Shown here: piece after piece, positions 35,993 through 42,921 of the stretch
How the letters are laid out: every line of letters starts with the position of its first letter
How positions within the stretch are numbered: the stretch's first letter is position 1
Source of the DNA: Sulfurospirillum arcachonense DSM 9755
GTDB lineage: Bacteria; Campylobacterota; Campylobacteria; Campylobacterales; Sulfurospirillaceae
Reading direction: 5' to 3'
Length of the DNA: 57,339 bases
NCBI RefSeq assembly: GCF_000597725.1
Contig: NZ_JFBL01000018.1
Location: forward strand, 1-57,339
Position numbers and translations under genes: made by a program
Notes under the pieces: generated by a model
The model's database searches: none
What the model was told of the DNA's origin: nothing
The model's input: only the letters and a program-made list of their open reading frames with translations

Positions 35993-36556
35993 TTACTCTT
36001 TCATATCCAATCCAAGTTCAGGTGCGATTGCTCTCATAGCCAAAATGACTTCACCCATAAGCTCGCTCAATTCAATACCAAGCATATCAGCACCTTTTTG
36101 TATAACTTCTCTACTAGCACCTGCTGCAAATGATTTGGTTTTAAATTTTTTCTTTACAGATTTAACTTCTAAATCCATAACTGATTTACTAGGACGCACT
36201 AATGCACAAGCAGTGATAAGACCTGTGAGCTCATCCACAGCATAAAGAGTTTTTTCCATATCACTTATTGGCTCAATATCCGTACAAATTCCATAACCAT
36301 GAGACATAATCGCTCTTATGATTTCTTCACTATAACCATGTTTTTGCATGATTTCTTGGGTTTTTATGCAGTGTTCTTCAGGATATTTTTCATAATCTAA
36401 ATCATGCAAAAGTCCAACAATGCCCCATGTTTCTTCATCTCCATCGTATTTTTTAGCAAAGTATCTCATAGTACCTTCCACTGCTAGTCCATGAGTTACT
36501 AAGGCATCACCGTTATACTCTTTTAATAGTTCAAAAGCTTCGTCTCTATTTGGCAT
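35993..36556 (-). CDS. HD-domain phosphohydrolase (HDIG-like)
   Basis: The protein of about 187 residues has the HD metal site: HGLAVEGTMRYFAKKY, LLHDLDYEKYPEEH (His-Asp pair) and MSHGYGICTDIEP. It resembles small HDIG-family phosphohydrolases, which act on nucleotides or related phosphates. The ATG at 36556 is preferred because AAAGGAT lies 6 bases upstream; an in-frame ATG at 36562 has no room for a ribosome binding site. It is the first gene of a two-gene unit with the transporter. Confidence 0.8.
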   Translation of the reverse strand: MPNRDEAFELLKEYNGDALVTHGLAVEGTMRYFAKKYDGDEETWGIVGLLHDLDYEKYPEEHCIKTQEIMQKHGYSEEIIRAIMSHGYGICTDIEPISDMEKTLYAVDELTGLITACALVRPSKSVMDLEVKSVKKKFKTKSFAAGASREVIQKGADMLGIELSELMGEVILAMRAIAPELGLDMKE

Positions 36557-36613
36557 AATCATCCTTTCTTTTTATCATAATAATTTTTTACATGTAGTAT
36601 ATAAAAATTAGTG

Positions 36614-36619
36614 TATAAT
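36614..36619 (+). promoter_or_regulatory. -10 element for the DUF445 gene
   Basis: TATAAT in the context AGTGTATAATT, 22 bases before the ATG. TAGGAGA serves as ribosome binding site. Confidence 0.55.
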
Positions 36620-36641
36620 TGCAAAAAAATTAGGAGATTGA

Positions 36642-37343
36642 ATGAATAAAAGTTTAGTTACAGATCTACTTAGTTTAGCACTTATTGGTATCTCTTTTTT
36701 AGCGATTCCTTACCAAGATGCTTTCCTTTATACAGGGTTATTTGCACTCTCAGGAGCTTTAACAAATCAAATAGCAATACATATGCTTTTTGAAAAAGTA
36801 CCATTTCTTTATGGCTCAGGAGTAATTCCTCTTAGATTTGAAGCATTTAAAACTTCTATTAAAGATTTGATGATGAACCAGTTTTTTACAAAAGAGCAGT
36901 TAAATGACTTTTTTACAAAAGAAGAAAAAAAGATAGACTTAACTCCTATCATAGAAACTACAGATTTTTCTCCTGCTTATGATGCTCTAACAAAAACTGT
37001 TATGGAGTCATCTTTTGGTGGAATGCTTGGTATGTTTGGAGGGGAGGCTGCACTTGAAGGTCTACGTGAACCTTTTACAGAGAAATTAAAAGTAGCAGTA
37101 GTAGATATCTCAAAAAGTGATGCATTTAATGACCAAATCCAAATACACTTACAAAGCTCAACTCTTAGCGATGATATGCTTAGCTCCATTGAATCTGTAA
37201 TCGATACAAGATTAGAAGAGTTAACACCACAAATGGTAAAAGAGATAGTTCAAAACTTTATAAAAGAACATCTTGGCTGGCTTGTTGTTTGGGGTGGTTT
37301 CTTTGGTGGACTTATAGGATTGGTGAGTTCTTTCTTATTATAG
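36642..37343 (+). CDS. DUF445-family membrane protein
   Basis: The 233-residue protein has two N-terminal hydrophobic segments, then GALTNQIAIHMLFEKVPFLYGSGVIP, a DUF445 hallmark (split here as GALTNQIAIHMLFEKV and PFLYGSGVIP), a helical middle and a C-terminal transmembrane segment (WLVVWGGFFGGLIGLVSSFL). DUF445 proteins are inner-membrane proteins of unknown function. The gene stands alone with its own promoter and a terminator that includes its stop codon. Confidence 0.82.
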   Translation: MNKSLVTDLLSLALIGISFLAIPYQDAFLYTGLFALSGALTNQIAIHMLFEKVPFLYGSGVIPLRFEAFKTSIKDLMMNQFFTKEQLNDFFTKEEKKIDLTPIIETTDFSPAYDALTKTVMESSFGGMLGMFGGEAALEGLREPFTEKLKVAVVDISKSDAFNDQIQIHLQSSTLSDDMLSSIESVIDTRLEELTPQMVKEIVQNFIKEHLGWLVVWGGFFGGLIGLVSSFLL

Positions 37344-37362
37344 CCCTATTTTAAGGGCTATA
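37339..37362 (+). terminator. Terminator overlapping the DUF445 stop codon
   Basis: TATAGCCCT (37339-37347) and AGGGCTATA (37354-37362) form a 9-bp stem with a 6-base loop. The TAG stop lies in the left arm. Confidence 0.7.
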
Positions 37363-37720
37363 ATTTCAAGTATAGCAAAACTTTACAACATTTTTTAACA
37401 TTTTGCTCTGGAATGTCCCCAAATAGACAGATTTTAATTCTGTAATTTGGTAAAATAATGCGAGAGCATTTTAAGGTATAAAATCAATATAAAAGTATTT
37501 TATTAAATGGATATTACCAAAATAGCACGATATCTCAATAATCAATGAAAAAAGATAAAATCTCTTAAAATAATCTAGAATTTTTTTTTAATAATAAAAA
37601 TTGATATTTATGATAAAATCATGCCATTAAATTTTTATATAACATATATAAAATATATTCTAAAAACTCACAAGAGTATTAGAGTGATTACATGTAAATG
37701 ATTAAAAATATCTAAGGGTT
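37363..37720. other. AT-rich gene-free stretch before the accessory region
   Basis: No convincing reading frame, RNA gene or long repeat is visible here. The stretch is very AT-rich and holds an exact TTACATGTAA at 37688-37697, just before the first possible small gene. It marks the left edge of the atypical 37.3-40.9 kb region. Confidence 0.6.
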
Positions 37721-37960
37721 ATGGATATGAAACAAATTTGTGCAATATATTTATATCCATATATAAACCTTATATCTTTTAATACAACCAAAATTCTAAA
37801 AACCTTGGCAAATAAATATGCTAAAAATACATATTACTTTCAATTATTTGTTAAGTTCATAAATCAACTATTAAATTATTATCAAAAAACAATTTTCTTT
37901 AATCTTACATATACATTACAAAACTTACAGATATTAAGTACTTACAAAATGAGAGTTTAA
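37721..37960 (+). CDS. Doubtful small hypothetical gene
   Basis: An open frame of 79 codons with AAGGG just upstream of ATG 37721 (or 9 bases from ATG 37727). The product would be rich in Asn, Tyr, Leu and Ile with no recognised domain. The composition is what very AT-rich DNA gives by chance, so it may not be a gene. It ends 2 bases before another ATG (37963) that runs in frame into the first MSW module. Confidence 0.25.
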   Translation: MDMKQICAIYLYPYINLISFNTTKILKTLANKYAKNTYYFQLFVKFINQLLNYYQKTIFFNLTYTLQNLQILSTYKMRV

Positions 37961-37976
37961 ATATGACACAAGATTT

Positions 37977-38079
37977 CTTTACATGTAGATATATTTTTAA
38001 TTTTAGGAGAGACATAATGAGTTGGGTATTAAACTTGGTATTAGAGAATAATTCAAATTTAAAAACACAAGAGGACATA
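37977..38079 (+). repeat. MSW cassette module, copy 1
   Basis: The module comprises the near-palindrome TTTACATGTAG, an AT-rich leader, the ribosome binding site TAGGAGA and the first 20 or so codons of a protein starting MSWVLNLVLENN. It resembles copies 2 and 3 along its full length but is the most diverged. Confidence 0.85.
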
Positions 38080-38133
38080 AAAAGTAGTTTGTTCTCTTTA
38101 ATCAGCAAAAATATAATGAAAGAGGTGGCATAA
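38017..38133 (+). CDS. Small MSW-family protein, 38 residues, coupled to next gene
   Basis: ATG at 38017 follows TAGGAGA at good spacing. The product starts MSWVLNLVLENNSNLKTQED and ends KNIMKEVA. Its first 25 residues match the products at 39183 and 40604. The stop overlaps the next start (TAATG), so translation of the 253-residue protein is probably coupled to it. It could be a leader peptide, a truncated toxin N-terminus or a small functional protein. An in-frame ATG at 37963 would add 18 residues encoded by the palindrome and leader, which I regard as unlikely. Confidence 0.6.
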   Translation: MSWVLNLVLENNSNLKTQEDIKSSLFSLISKNIMKEVA

Positions 38134-38894
38134 TGGGAATTATAATAGTAGGTATTTTTATAATATATTGCATAGTGGGACTAGTTATTTCAATATTGGC
38201 TTACAAATTTACAAAAAAAGTAAAATACTCAATATTGGTAATCATCTTTTTTACTCTATTACCAACTTGGGATTTGTTGATACAAAAGGTAGTTAAGGAA
38301 TACTATGTAACTTTTAAAATGGAACCTAAAATATATGCTTATCCTGAAAAAGATGAGAATGGGAAGATCGAGAGTTTGGGGTTAATAGATGTGAAAAGTA
38401 CTAGATATGAATATATTGTTAATACAAAAGAGTTTTATGATTTAATTAAAGCAAGTTTTTTTAATCATAAAAAGTTAACTAAATTAGTTAATAATTACTA
38501 TGAAATTGATACATATGAACTTGATAGTAAGGGTAAATTAAATTCTCTCAGATGGGTAAGAATATATATAAATAATAATCAAAAAAATACTTTTGAATTT
38601 ACCGAGAAAAGAACTGCAAGATATCAAGTAAAATCGAAGATTCAAGAGTATTTATTTGGACTATACAAAAAAAAGATATTTAGAATTGTAGATATTAAAC
38701 TCAATAAAGTTTTAGCGGAAGCTATTTATATAGATTTTACAGATAAATTTTCATATTTTAGAGATAACGTTTTATATTTAAGTAGTGGTAATGGTATAGG
38801 TATGTTTTATGTTAAAAATATTTCAAATCTTGATGAAATATTCCAAAAAGTTTTTAAAATGAAAATAAATTTATATGAAAGAAAAGGATTATAA
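38133..38894 (+). CDS. Unknown membrane-anchored protein, possible immunity-type
   Basis: The 253-residue protein has two N-terminal transmembrane segments (about 3-24 and 30-50) and then a polar domain with many Tyr, Lys and Asn. I do not recognise the family. The size, lone polar domain behind a membrane anchor, very high AT content and position in a mosaic region fit immunity-type proteins of toxin cassettes, but this is inference. The start overlaps the stop of the 38-residue MSW protein. Confidence 0.7.
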   Translation: MGIIIVGIFIIYCIVGLVISILAYKFTKKVKYSILVIIFFTLLPTWDLLIQKVVKEYYVTFKMEPKIYAYPEKDENGKIESLGLIDVKSTRYEYIVNTKEFYDLIKASFFNHKKLTKLVNNYYEIDTYELDSKGKLNSLRWVRIYINNNQKNTFEFTEKRTARYQVKSKIQEYLFGLYKKKIFRIVDIKLNKVLAEAIYIDFTDKFSYFRDNVLYLSSGNGIGMFYVKNISNLDEIFQKVFKMKINLYERKGL

Positions 38895-38895
38895 A

Positions 38896-39063
38896 ATGGC
38901 AGATATAAGTTCAATACGTGAAAATGGTTTATTAGCAGAATTAGCATATTTACAACTTGAAAATTTTACAGGAAATAGAACAAACAAGATAGAATTGATT
39001 GAGTTTATAGATAAACAGAATAAAGATACGATTAAAGGGGACAGGCTACTTTTAATTCAATAA
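38896..39063 (+). CDS. Short protein starting MADISSIREN, probably a truncated N-terminus
   Basis: The 55-residue product starts MADISSIRENGLLAELAYLQ after AAAAGGA at 7 bases. I prefer the ATG at 38896 over one at 38875, which lies in the end of the previous gene. The helical opening looks like the N-terminus of a larger protein (a lipase-type toxin family seems possible, from memory only). It then stops shortly after IDKQNKD. It is probably a remnant left by recombination. Confidence 0.55.
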   Translation: MADISSIRENGLLAELAYLQLENFTGNRTNKIELIEFIDKQNKDTIKGDRLLLIQ

Positions 39064-39093
39064 AAGACAAAAAAACATATTTGTGAAGCATAA

Positions 39094-39111
39094 AAACTAT
39101 GAACATAGTTT
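39094..39111 (+). terminator. Palindromic stem before copy 2 of the MSW module
   Basis: AAACTATG and CATAGTTT pair perfectly with a 2-base centre. TTACATGTAA copies follow at 39114-39123 and 39145-39154. The 119 bases between the MADIS and second MSW genes hold only these elements. Confidence 0.5.
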
Positions 39112-39141
39112 CTTTACATGTAAGACTTTTATAACCCAAAA

Positions 39142-39237
39142 GCTTTACATGTAAAGATATATTTTAATTTAGGAGATAAATAATGAGTTGGGCATTAAAC
39201 TTTGCATTAGAAAATAATTTAAAACTACAAGAGGATA
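39142..39237 (+). repeat. MSW cassette module, copy 2
   Basis: These 96 bases match 40563-40658 (copy 3) with three mismatches by eye. They contain the exact TTACATGTAA, the leader, the TAGGAGA ribosome binding site and the first 18 codons. Such identity between copies 1.4 kb apart points to recent duplication or gene conversion. Confidence 0.9.
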
Positions 39238-39293
39238 GAAAAAGCTTGTCCTTTTTAATCCATGTAAAGATAAATGAAGGAGAACAAAAATGA
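39183..39293 (+). CDS. Small MSW-family protein, 36 residues, coupled to the ankyrin gene
   Basis: The product starts MSWALNFALENNLKLQED and continues RKSLSFLIHVKINEGEQK. The RKSLSFLI part corresponds to KSSLFSLI in copy 1, so the homology runs beyond the shared 20 residues. Its TGA overlaps the next ATG (ATGA, 39290-39293). The arrangement repeats that of copy 1: a small MSW protein directly coupled to an unrelated membrane-anchored protein. Confidence 0.6.
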   Translation: MSWALNFALENNLKLQEDRKSLSFLIHVKINEGEQK

Positions 39294-40492
39294 AGAAGAA
39301 AACATTTGCTCTATTTTTTATCATCGCATTTTTTGTAACCATTGGAGTAAAACTCTTTTCTTCATTAAGTAGTTTCGATGTTTCAAAAGGTATTTTACTC
39401 AATGAGCACCAAACATATACTATTGAAAAAAACCTTCACAATGGATGTTATGAAGTTGGCTTTTATTCAAAAGATAAACTCTTTTTTTTCCCAATGTATG
39501 AACCTTATACTTTTAAAGATTCACAGTTTGAAGTTAAACTTTTTGACAAAGGGGGCAAAGAGCTTAAAAAAACAAACATTGATAAAAACTCGAGACTCCA
39601 ACATGGATTTAATAGGGGTCGTATCACATCTGGGACAGCTAATGTCGCACTTGAGCTTTTTAAAGTACCTCTACAAGGTGCAAACACTATTAAAGCTCAA
39701 ATCAATGTCAAACAATTAAACGATAAGTTTAAAAACAAAGAAGTGTATCTTTACTTTCACAAATATTCAAATACATGCAATATGAAACGTTTGGCAATGG
39801 TAAATAAAAAACATACATATCCTATTAATAAAGCAGAGACAAACACAACACTTATCCCACTTTACAAAGCACTAACAAGTAAAGATACCCAAAAAGTAAA
39901 AACGATTCTTGATGCCAATGAAAGCTTATGTGATAGCAACTTTATCGGTGATAGAACAGTGTTTCACTATAGTGCTTTTCTTGATGATATAAAGACACTT
40001 ACCTACCTTGAAAAAGAGTGTACAAAAAAGCTACTGCATAAGCCTGACATTCTTACTAAAACACCTTTGGTTTACGCTATAGAAAATAACGCTACGAAAG
40101 TACTTGATTTTTTATTTGAACACGGTGGTACATGCCCTGAAAGCATAGAAAATACTTATTTTAAAAAATCTATCGGTCCGAGTTCTGTGTATAAGAAAGA
40201 TGCATGGGGAGATAATTTTACAAATTTTGTACATGAATATAATTTGCCTGAAATAGCTGATGCTTTATTGAAAAAAGAATGCATGAATATCGACAAAAAG
40301 ATGAAGGCATTTGGAGGAGGAAAAATTACATGGGTAGAGTTAATGGAGCGAGACATGAGAGGTACGCAACAAATGAAAAAAGAAAATGACCCAAGGTGGA
40401 AAACTCAAAAAGACTACACCAAACTCATCAAAGTTTTTAAAAAATACACCAAAGATACAAATACAACACAAAGGATAAACGATGGCAAATGA
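39290..40492 (+). CDS. Membrane-anchored ankyrin-repeat protein
   Basis: The 400-residue protein has an N-terminal transmembrane segment (about 5-24), a beta-rich domain (about 35-165) and ankyrin-like repeats from about 185 (LIPLYKALTSKDTQKVKTIL; TVFHYSAFLDDIKTLTYLEK; TPLVYAIENNATKVLDFLFE). The tail is polar. Ankyrin proteins of this size occur as immunity proteins to secreted lipases and nucleases in toxin islands, which fits but does not prove that role. It is coupled to the upstream MSW gene and overlaps the next truncated gene by 11 bases. Confidence 0.8.
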   Translation: MKKKTFALFFIIAFFVTIGVKLFSSLSSFDVSKGILLNEHQTYTIEKNLHNGCYEVGFYSKDKLFFFPMYEPYTFKDSQFEVKLFDKGGKELKKTNIDKNSRLQHGFNRGRITSGTANVALELFKVPLQGANTIKAQINVKQLNDKFKNKEVYLYFHKYSNTCNMKRLAMVNKKHTYPINKAETNTTLIPLYKALTSKDTQKVKTILDANESLCDSNFIGDRTVFHYSAFLDDIKTLTYLEKECTKKLLHKPDILTKTPLVYAIENNATKVLDFLFEHGGTCPESIENTYFKKSIGPSSVYKKDAWGDNFTNFVHEYNLPEIADALLKKECMNIDKKMKAFGGGKITWVELMERDMRGTQQMKKENDPRWKTQKDYTKLIKVFKKYTKDTNTTQRINDGK

Positions 40493-40604
40493 ACTTAAAC
40501 CTTACGTACAAAGAGTAAATACAGATGACGAAGCTGTAAATCAAATCATAACGGTATTAAATGCTTTACATGTAAAGATATATTTTAATTTAGGAGATAA
40601 ATAA
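40482..40604 (+). CDS. Truncated small gene ending at the third MSW module
   Basis: ATG at 40482 overlaps the end of the ankyrin gene. The product is 40 residues, beginning MANELKPYVQRVNTDDEAVN. The last 13 or so residues (LHVKIYFNLGDK) are encoded by the palindrome and leader of module copy 3, so the gene appears to have been cut and joined at TTTACATGTAAAG. Its TAA overlaps the ATG of the third MSW frame (TAATG). The intact part looks like the N-terminus of a larger, lost protein. Confidence 0.45.
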   Translation: MANELKPYVQRVNTDDEAVNQIITVLNALHVKIYFNLGDK

Positions 40605-40658
40605 TGAGTTGGGCATTAAACTTTGAATTAGGAAATAATTTAAAACTACAAGAGGACA
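40563..40658 (+). repeat. MSW cassette module, copy 3
   Basis: Near-identical partner of 39142-39237 (three mismatches). It contains TTACATGTAA at 40566-40575 and TAGGAGA before the ATG at 40604. Confidence 0.9.
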
Positions 40659-40774
40659 TACAATAAGCCAAGCAAGTAGATATACAAACGAAAATGGAGA
40701 AAGATATACACCTAGCATACGATAGCCGTATAACAACTATCCAGCACATCCACTACAAATTAGGTATCTGCTAA
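40604..40774 (+). pseudogene. MSW-family gene interrupted by an in-frame stop
   Basis: The frame starts MSWALNFELGNNLKLQEDIQ, hits TAA at 40664-40666 and stays open in the same frame for another 35 codons (AKQVDIQTKMEKDIHLAYDS and on) to TAA at 40772-40774. The second part is charged and helix-like, and reads as real protein. It may show what the longer MSW protein looked like before decay. One base change at the first stop would restore 56 codons. Confidence 0.55.
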
Positions 40775-40986
40775 ATATTCCGAAGATAAGTTATAAAAAT
40801 ATTTATATATAACTTCCACAACCTACAATAGATAGAACTCTCTCAAATTAAACCATTTATTTTTAAAAAGTCACTACTTTATAATTTCTTGACTTATATC
40901 AATTTTTCTCTTCTTGTTTCACGTATAATTACAACATTAAATTTATACTTGAGTATTTCGATAGGAATAGTCAAAGGAGAGAAAAA
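40775..40986 (+). promoter_or_regulatory. Leader region of the sulfate assimilation operon
   Basis: This gene-free stretch contains an AT inverted repeat (AAGTTATA at 40788-40795, TATAACTT at 40808-40815). A clear TATAAT lies at 40924-40929, with a TTGACT at 40889 that is too far away to be its -35. The start codon lies 57 bases after the -10, so the leader is longer than most here. I see no riboswitch I can name. Confidence 0.5.
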
Positions 40987-41211
40987 GTGAATGAAAAACC
41001 CTATAGAAGTCTTGTAAAAACAGTCTCTTGGAGAGCGGTTGGTACGATTGATACTATAATAATTTCGTATTTAATAACTGGTAATCTTAAAATGGCCACT
41101 TCAATTGGATCAATTGAGCTTTTTACAAAGATGGTTTTATTTTATTTTCACGAGCGTGCTTGGAATAAAATTAGTTTTGGAAAAATAAAAGCACCTGAAT
41201 ATCAGATATAG
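40987..41211 (+). CDS. DUF2061 small membrane protein
   Basis: The 74-residue protein starts with GTG after AAAGGAG. It has the DUF2061 pattern: RSLVKTVSWRAVGTIDTIII, GNLKMATSIGSIELFTKMVL and FYFHERAWNKISFG, with two hydrophobic segments. DUF2061 genes are commonly next to sulfate assimilation genes, as here, 8 bases before cysH. Function unknown; a membrane role in sulfur assimilation is inferred from context. Confidence 0.88.
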   Translation: MNEKPYRSLVKTVSWRAVGTIDTIIISYLITGNLKMATSIGSIELFTKMVLFYFHERAWNKISFGKIKAPEYQI

Positions 41212-41219
41212 GAGAATTT

Positions 41220-41930
41220 ATGAAAAATAATATAGATACACTAAAACAAGCGATTAAAGGTAAAAACACACAAGAAGTTTTAGCGTACTTTTTAAATGAG
41301 TTAGATGTAAATATTGCATTTGCTTCAAGTTTAGGTGCTGAAGATCAAGTTTTAACTGATATTCTTCATAGCATTAGTGATGACGCAAAAATATTTACAT
41401 TAGATACAGGAAGATTACCAAAAGAGACTTATGATTTGATAGAAAAAACAAATGTAAAGTACAAAAAAAATATAAAAATCTACTTTCCACAAGCAGATAA
41501 AGTAGAAGCTTTAGTAAACGAAAAAGGTATGTTTAGTTTTTATAACTCCATTGATGAGAGAAAAGAGTGTTGTTATATAAGAAAAATAGAGCCTTTAAAA
41601 AGAGCCTTAAAAGGGCTTGATATCTGGATAACAGGTTTAAGACGAGAACAATCAATAACAAGAGATAGTATGGAGATTTTAGAGCGGGATGAGGGAAATG
41701 GACTCTTAAAACTCAATCCTCTTATTGATTGGAGTGAAGAAGAGGTATGGGAACACATCAAAAAGAACAATGTTCCATACAACAAACTTCATGACCAAGG
41801 CTATCCTAGTATTGGTTGTCAGCCTTGTAGTAGGGCTGTTCAAGAGGGAGCAGATATAAGAAGCGGAAGATGGTGGTGGGAAAACCCTGAACACAAAGAG
41901 TGTGGTTTACATGTAAAGGAAAACAAATGA
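41220..41930 (+). CDS. cysH: Assimilatory adenylyl-sulfate (APS) reductase
   Basis: The 236-residue protein is of the CysH family. It has SSLGAEDQVLTDIL and LDTGRLPKETYDL (nucleotide site), the cluster cysteines Cys117-Cys118 (KECCYIRK) and Cys200/Cys203 (GCQPCSR), and the catalytic Cys228 near the end (ECGLH). The two cysteine pairs bind a [4Fe-4S] cluster and mark it as an APS rather than PAPS reductase, consistent with no APS kinase gene in the operon. It reduces APS to sulfite. The end contains a TTACATGTAA copy (41907-41916). Confidence 0.95.
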   Translation: MKNNIDTLKQAIKGKNTQEVLAYFLNELDVNIAFASSLGAEDQVLTDILHSISDDAKIFTLDTGRLPKETYDLIEKTNVKYKKNIKIYFPQADKVEALVNEKGMFSFYNSIDERKECCYIRKIEPLKRALKGLDIWITGLRREQSITRDSMEILERDEGNGLLKLNPLIDWSEEEVWEHIKKNNVPYNKLHDQGYPSIGCQPCSRAVQEGADIRSGRWWWENPEHKECGLHVKENK

Positions 41931-42010
41931 AAAATTCTGTTCAAAGAACAAGCTTTAGTGATATGAATTTAACTTCTGACGAGTTCGAAGTTAAAGGAGA
42001 AGTAAAATGA
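41927..42010 (+). CDS. 27-residue protein between cysH and cysD
   Basis: ATG at 41927 overlaps the cysH stop (ATGA) and its own TGA overlaps the cysD start (ATGA, 42007-42010). AAAGGAAAAC precedes the start, and the cysD ribosome binding site AAAGGAG lies inside it. The product begins [20 protein letters not shown] and ends EVKGEVK. Overlap at both ends and a polar, non-random composition argue for translation. It could be a small regulatory or stabilising peptide for the sulfur pathway, or simply a coupling frame. Confidence 0.55.
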   Translation: MKNSVQRTSFSDMNLTSDEFEVKGEVK

Positions 42011-42921
42011 CACAAGATAAAAGAAGACTGACGCATCTTAGGAAATTAGAAGCAGAGTCAATTCATATTATGAGAGAAGTTATAAGTGAGTTTGATAACC
42101 CTGCTATGCTTTATAGTGTAGGGAAAGATAGCGCTGTGATGTTGCACCTTGCTATCAAAGCTTTCCATCCATCAAAGCTACCATTTCCACTTTTACATGT
42201 AGATACTACTTGGAAGTTTAAAGAGATGATTGAGTTTCGTGACCAAAGAGTCAAAGAGTTGGGATTAGATTTACTTGTACATGTAAACCAAGATGGAATT
42301 GACCAAGGTGTTGGTCCTTTTTCTCATGGTAGTAAAGTCCATACGGACATCATGAAAACAGAAGGACTAAAACAAGCACTTAACAAATACAAGTTTGATG
42401 CAGTTTTTGGTGGTGCAAGACGTGATGAAGAGAAGAGTCGTGCAAAAGAGAGAATTTACTCTTTTCGTGACAAGTTTCACAGATGGAATCCAAAAGAACA
42501 ACGCCCAGAACTTTGGGACTTATATAATGCAAAAGTAAATCAAGGCGAGAGTATAAGAGTATTTCCTCTTTCAAACTGGACAGAACTTGATATTTGGCAA
42601 TATATCTATTTGGAGCAAATTCCTATTGTACCTTTGTATTTTGCAGATAAGCGTCCTGTTGTAGTTAGAGATGGTGTGAAGATAATGGTAGATGATGATA
42701 GGTTGCCACTAGAAGAGGGTGAAGAGATCAAGTATGAGAGTGTAAGATTTAGAACTTTAGGTTGTTATCCACTTACTGGTGCAGTTGAGTCATCTGCTTC
42801 AACTCTGCCTGAGATTATTCAAGAGATGCTTTTAACAAAAACAAGTGAGAGACAAGGTAGAGTCATCGATAGCGATAGCTCAGGGTCAATGGAAAAAAAG
42901 AAAATGGAAGGATATTTTTAA
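42007..42921 (+). CDS. cysD: Sulfate adenylyltransferase subunit 2
   Basis: The 304-residue protein has the PP-loop [32 protein letters not shown] and [20 protein letters not shown], the CysD pattern. With the GTPase CysN it makes APS from ATP and sulfate. The last base overlaps the cysN start (TAATG). Length matches E. coli CysD. Confidence 0.97.
   Translation: MTQDKRRLTHLRKLEAESIHIMREVISEFDNPAMLYSVGKDSAVMLHLAIKAFHPSKLPFPLLHVDTTWKFKEMIEFRDQRVKELGLDLLVHVNQDGIDQGVGPFSHGSKVHTDIMKTEGLKQALNKYKFDAVFGGARRDEEKSRAKERIYSFRDKFHRWNPKEQRPELWDLYNAKVNQGESIRVFPLSNWTELDIWQYIYLEQIPIVPLYFADKRPVVVRDGVKIMVDDDRLPLEEGEEIKYESVRFRTLGCYPLTGAVESSASTLPEIIQEMLLTKTSERQGRVIDSDSSGSMEKKKMEGYF

Noticed and set aside
37963-38016. 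Upstream extension of the first MSW protein by 18 codons
   Set aside because: The extension would be encoded by the palindrome and leader, and copies 2 and 3 have stops there. The RBS-supported ATG at 38017 is preferred.
37905-38108. Antisense 67-codon frame over module copy 1
   Set aside because: No ribosome binding site or recognisable protein; the plus-strand frame is the one repeated in the other copies.
39094-39154. Closely spaced palindromes as a CRISPR array
   Set aside because: Only two motif copies, with no regular spacers, repeats or cas genes.
39378-39719. 113-codon frame inside the ankyrin gene
   Set aside because: It is a shadow in another frame of a gene with clear domains and shows no ribosome binding site.
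40889-40929. TTGACT as -35 for the TATAAT before the sulfate operon
   Set aside because: The spacing is 29 bases, too long for one promoter.
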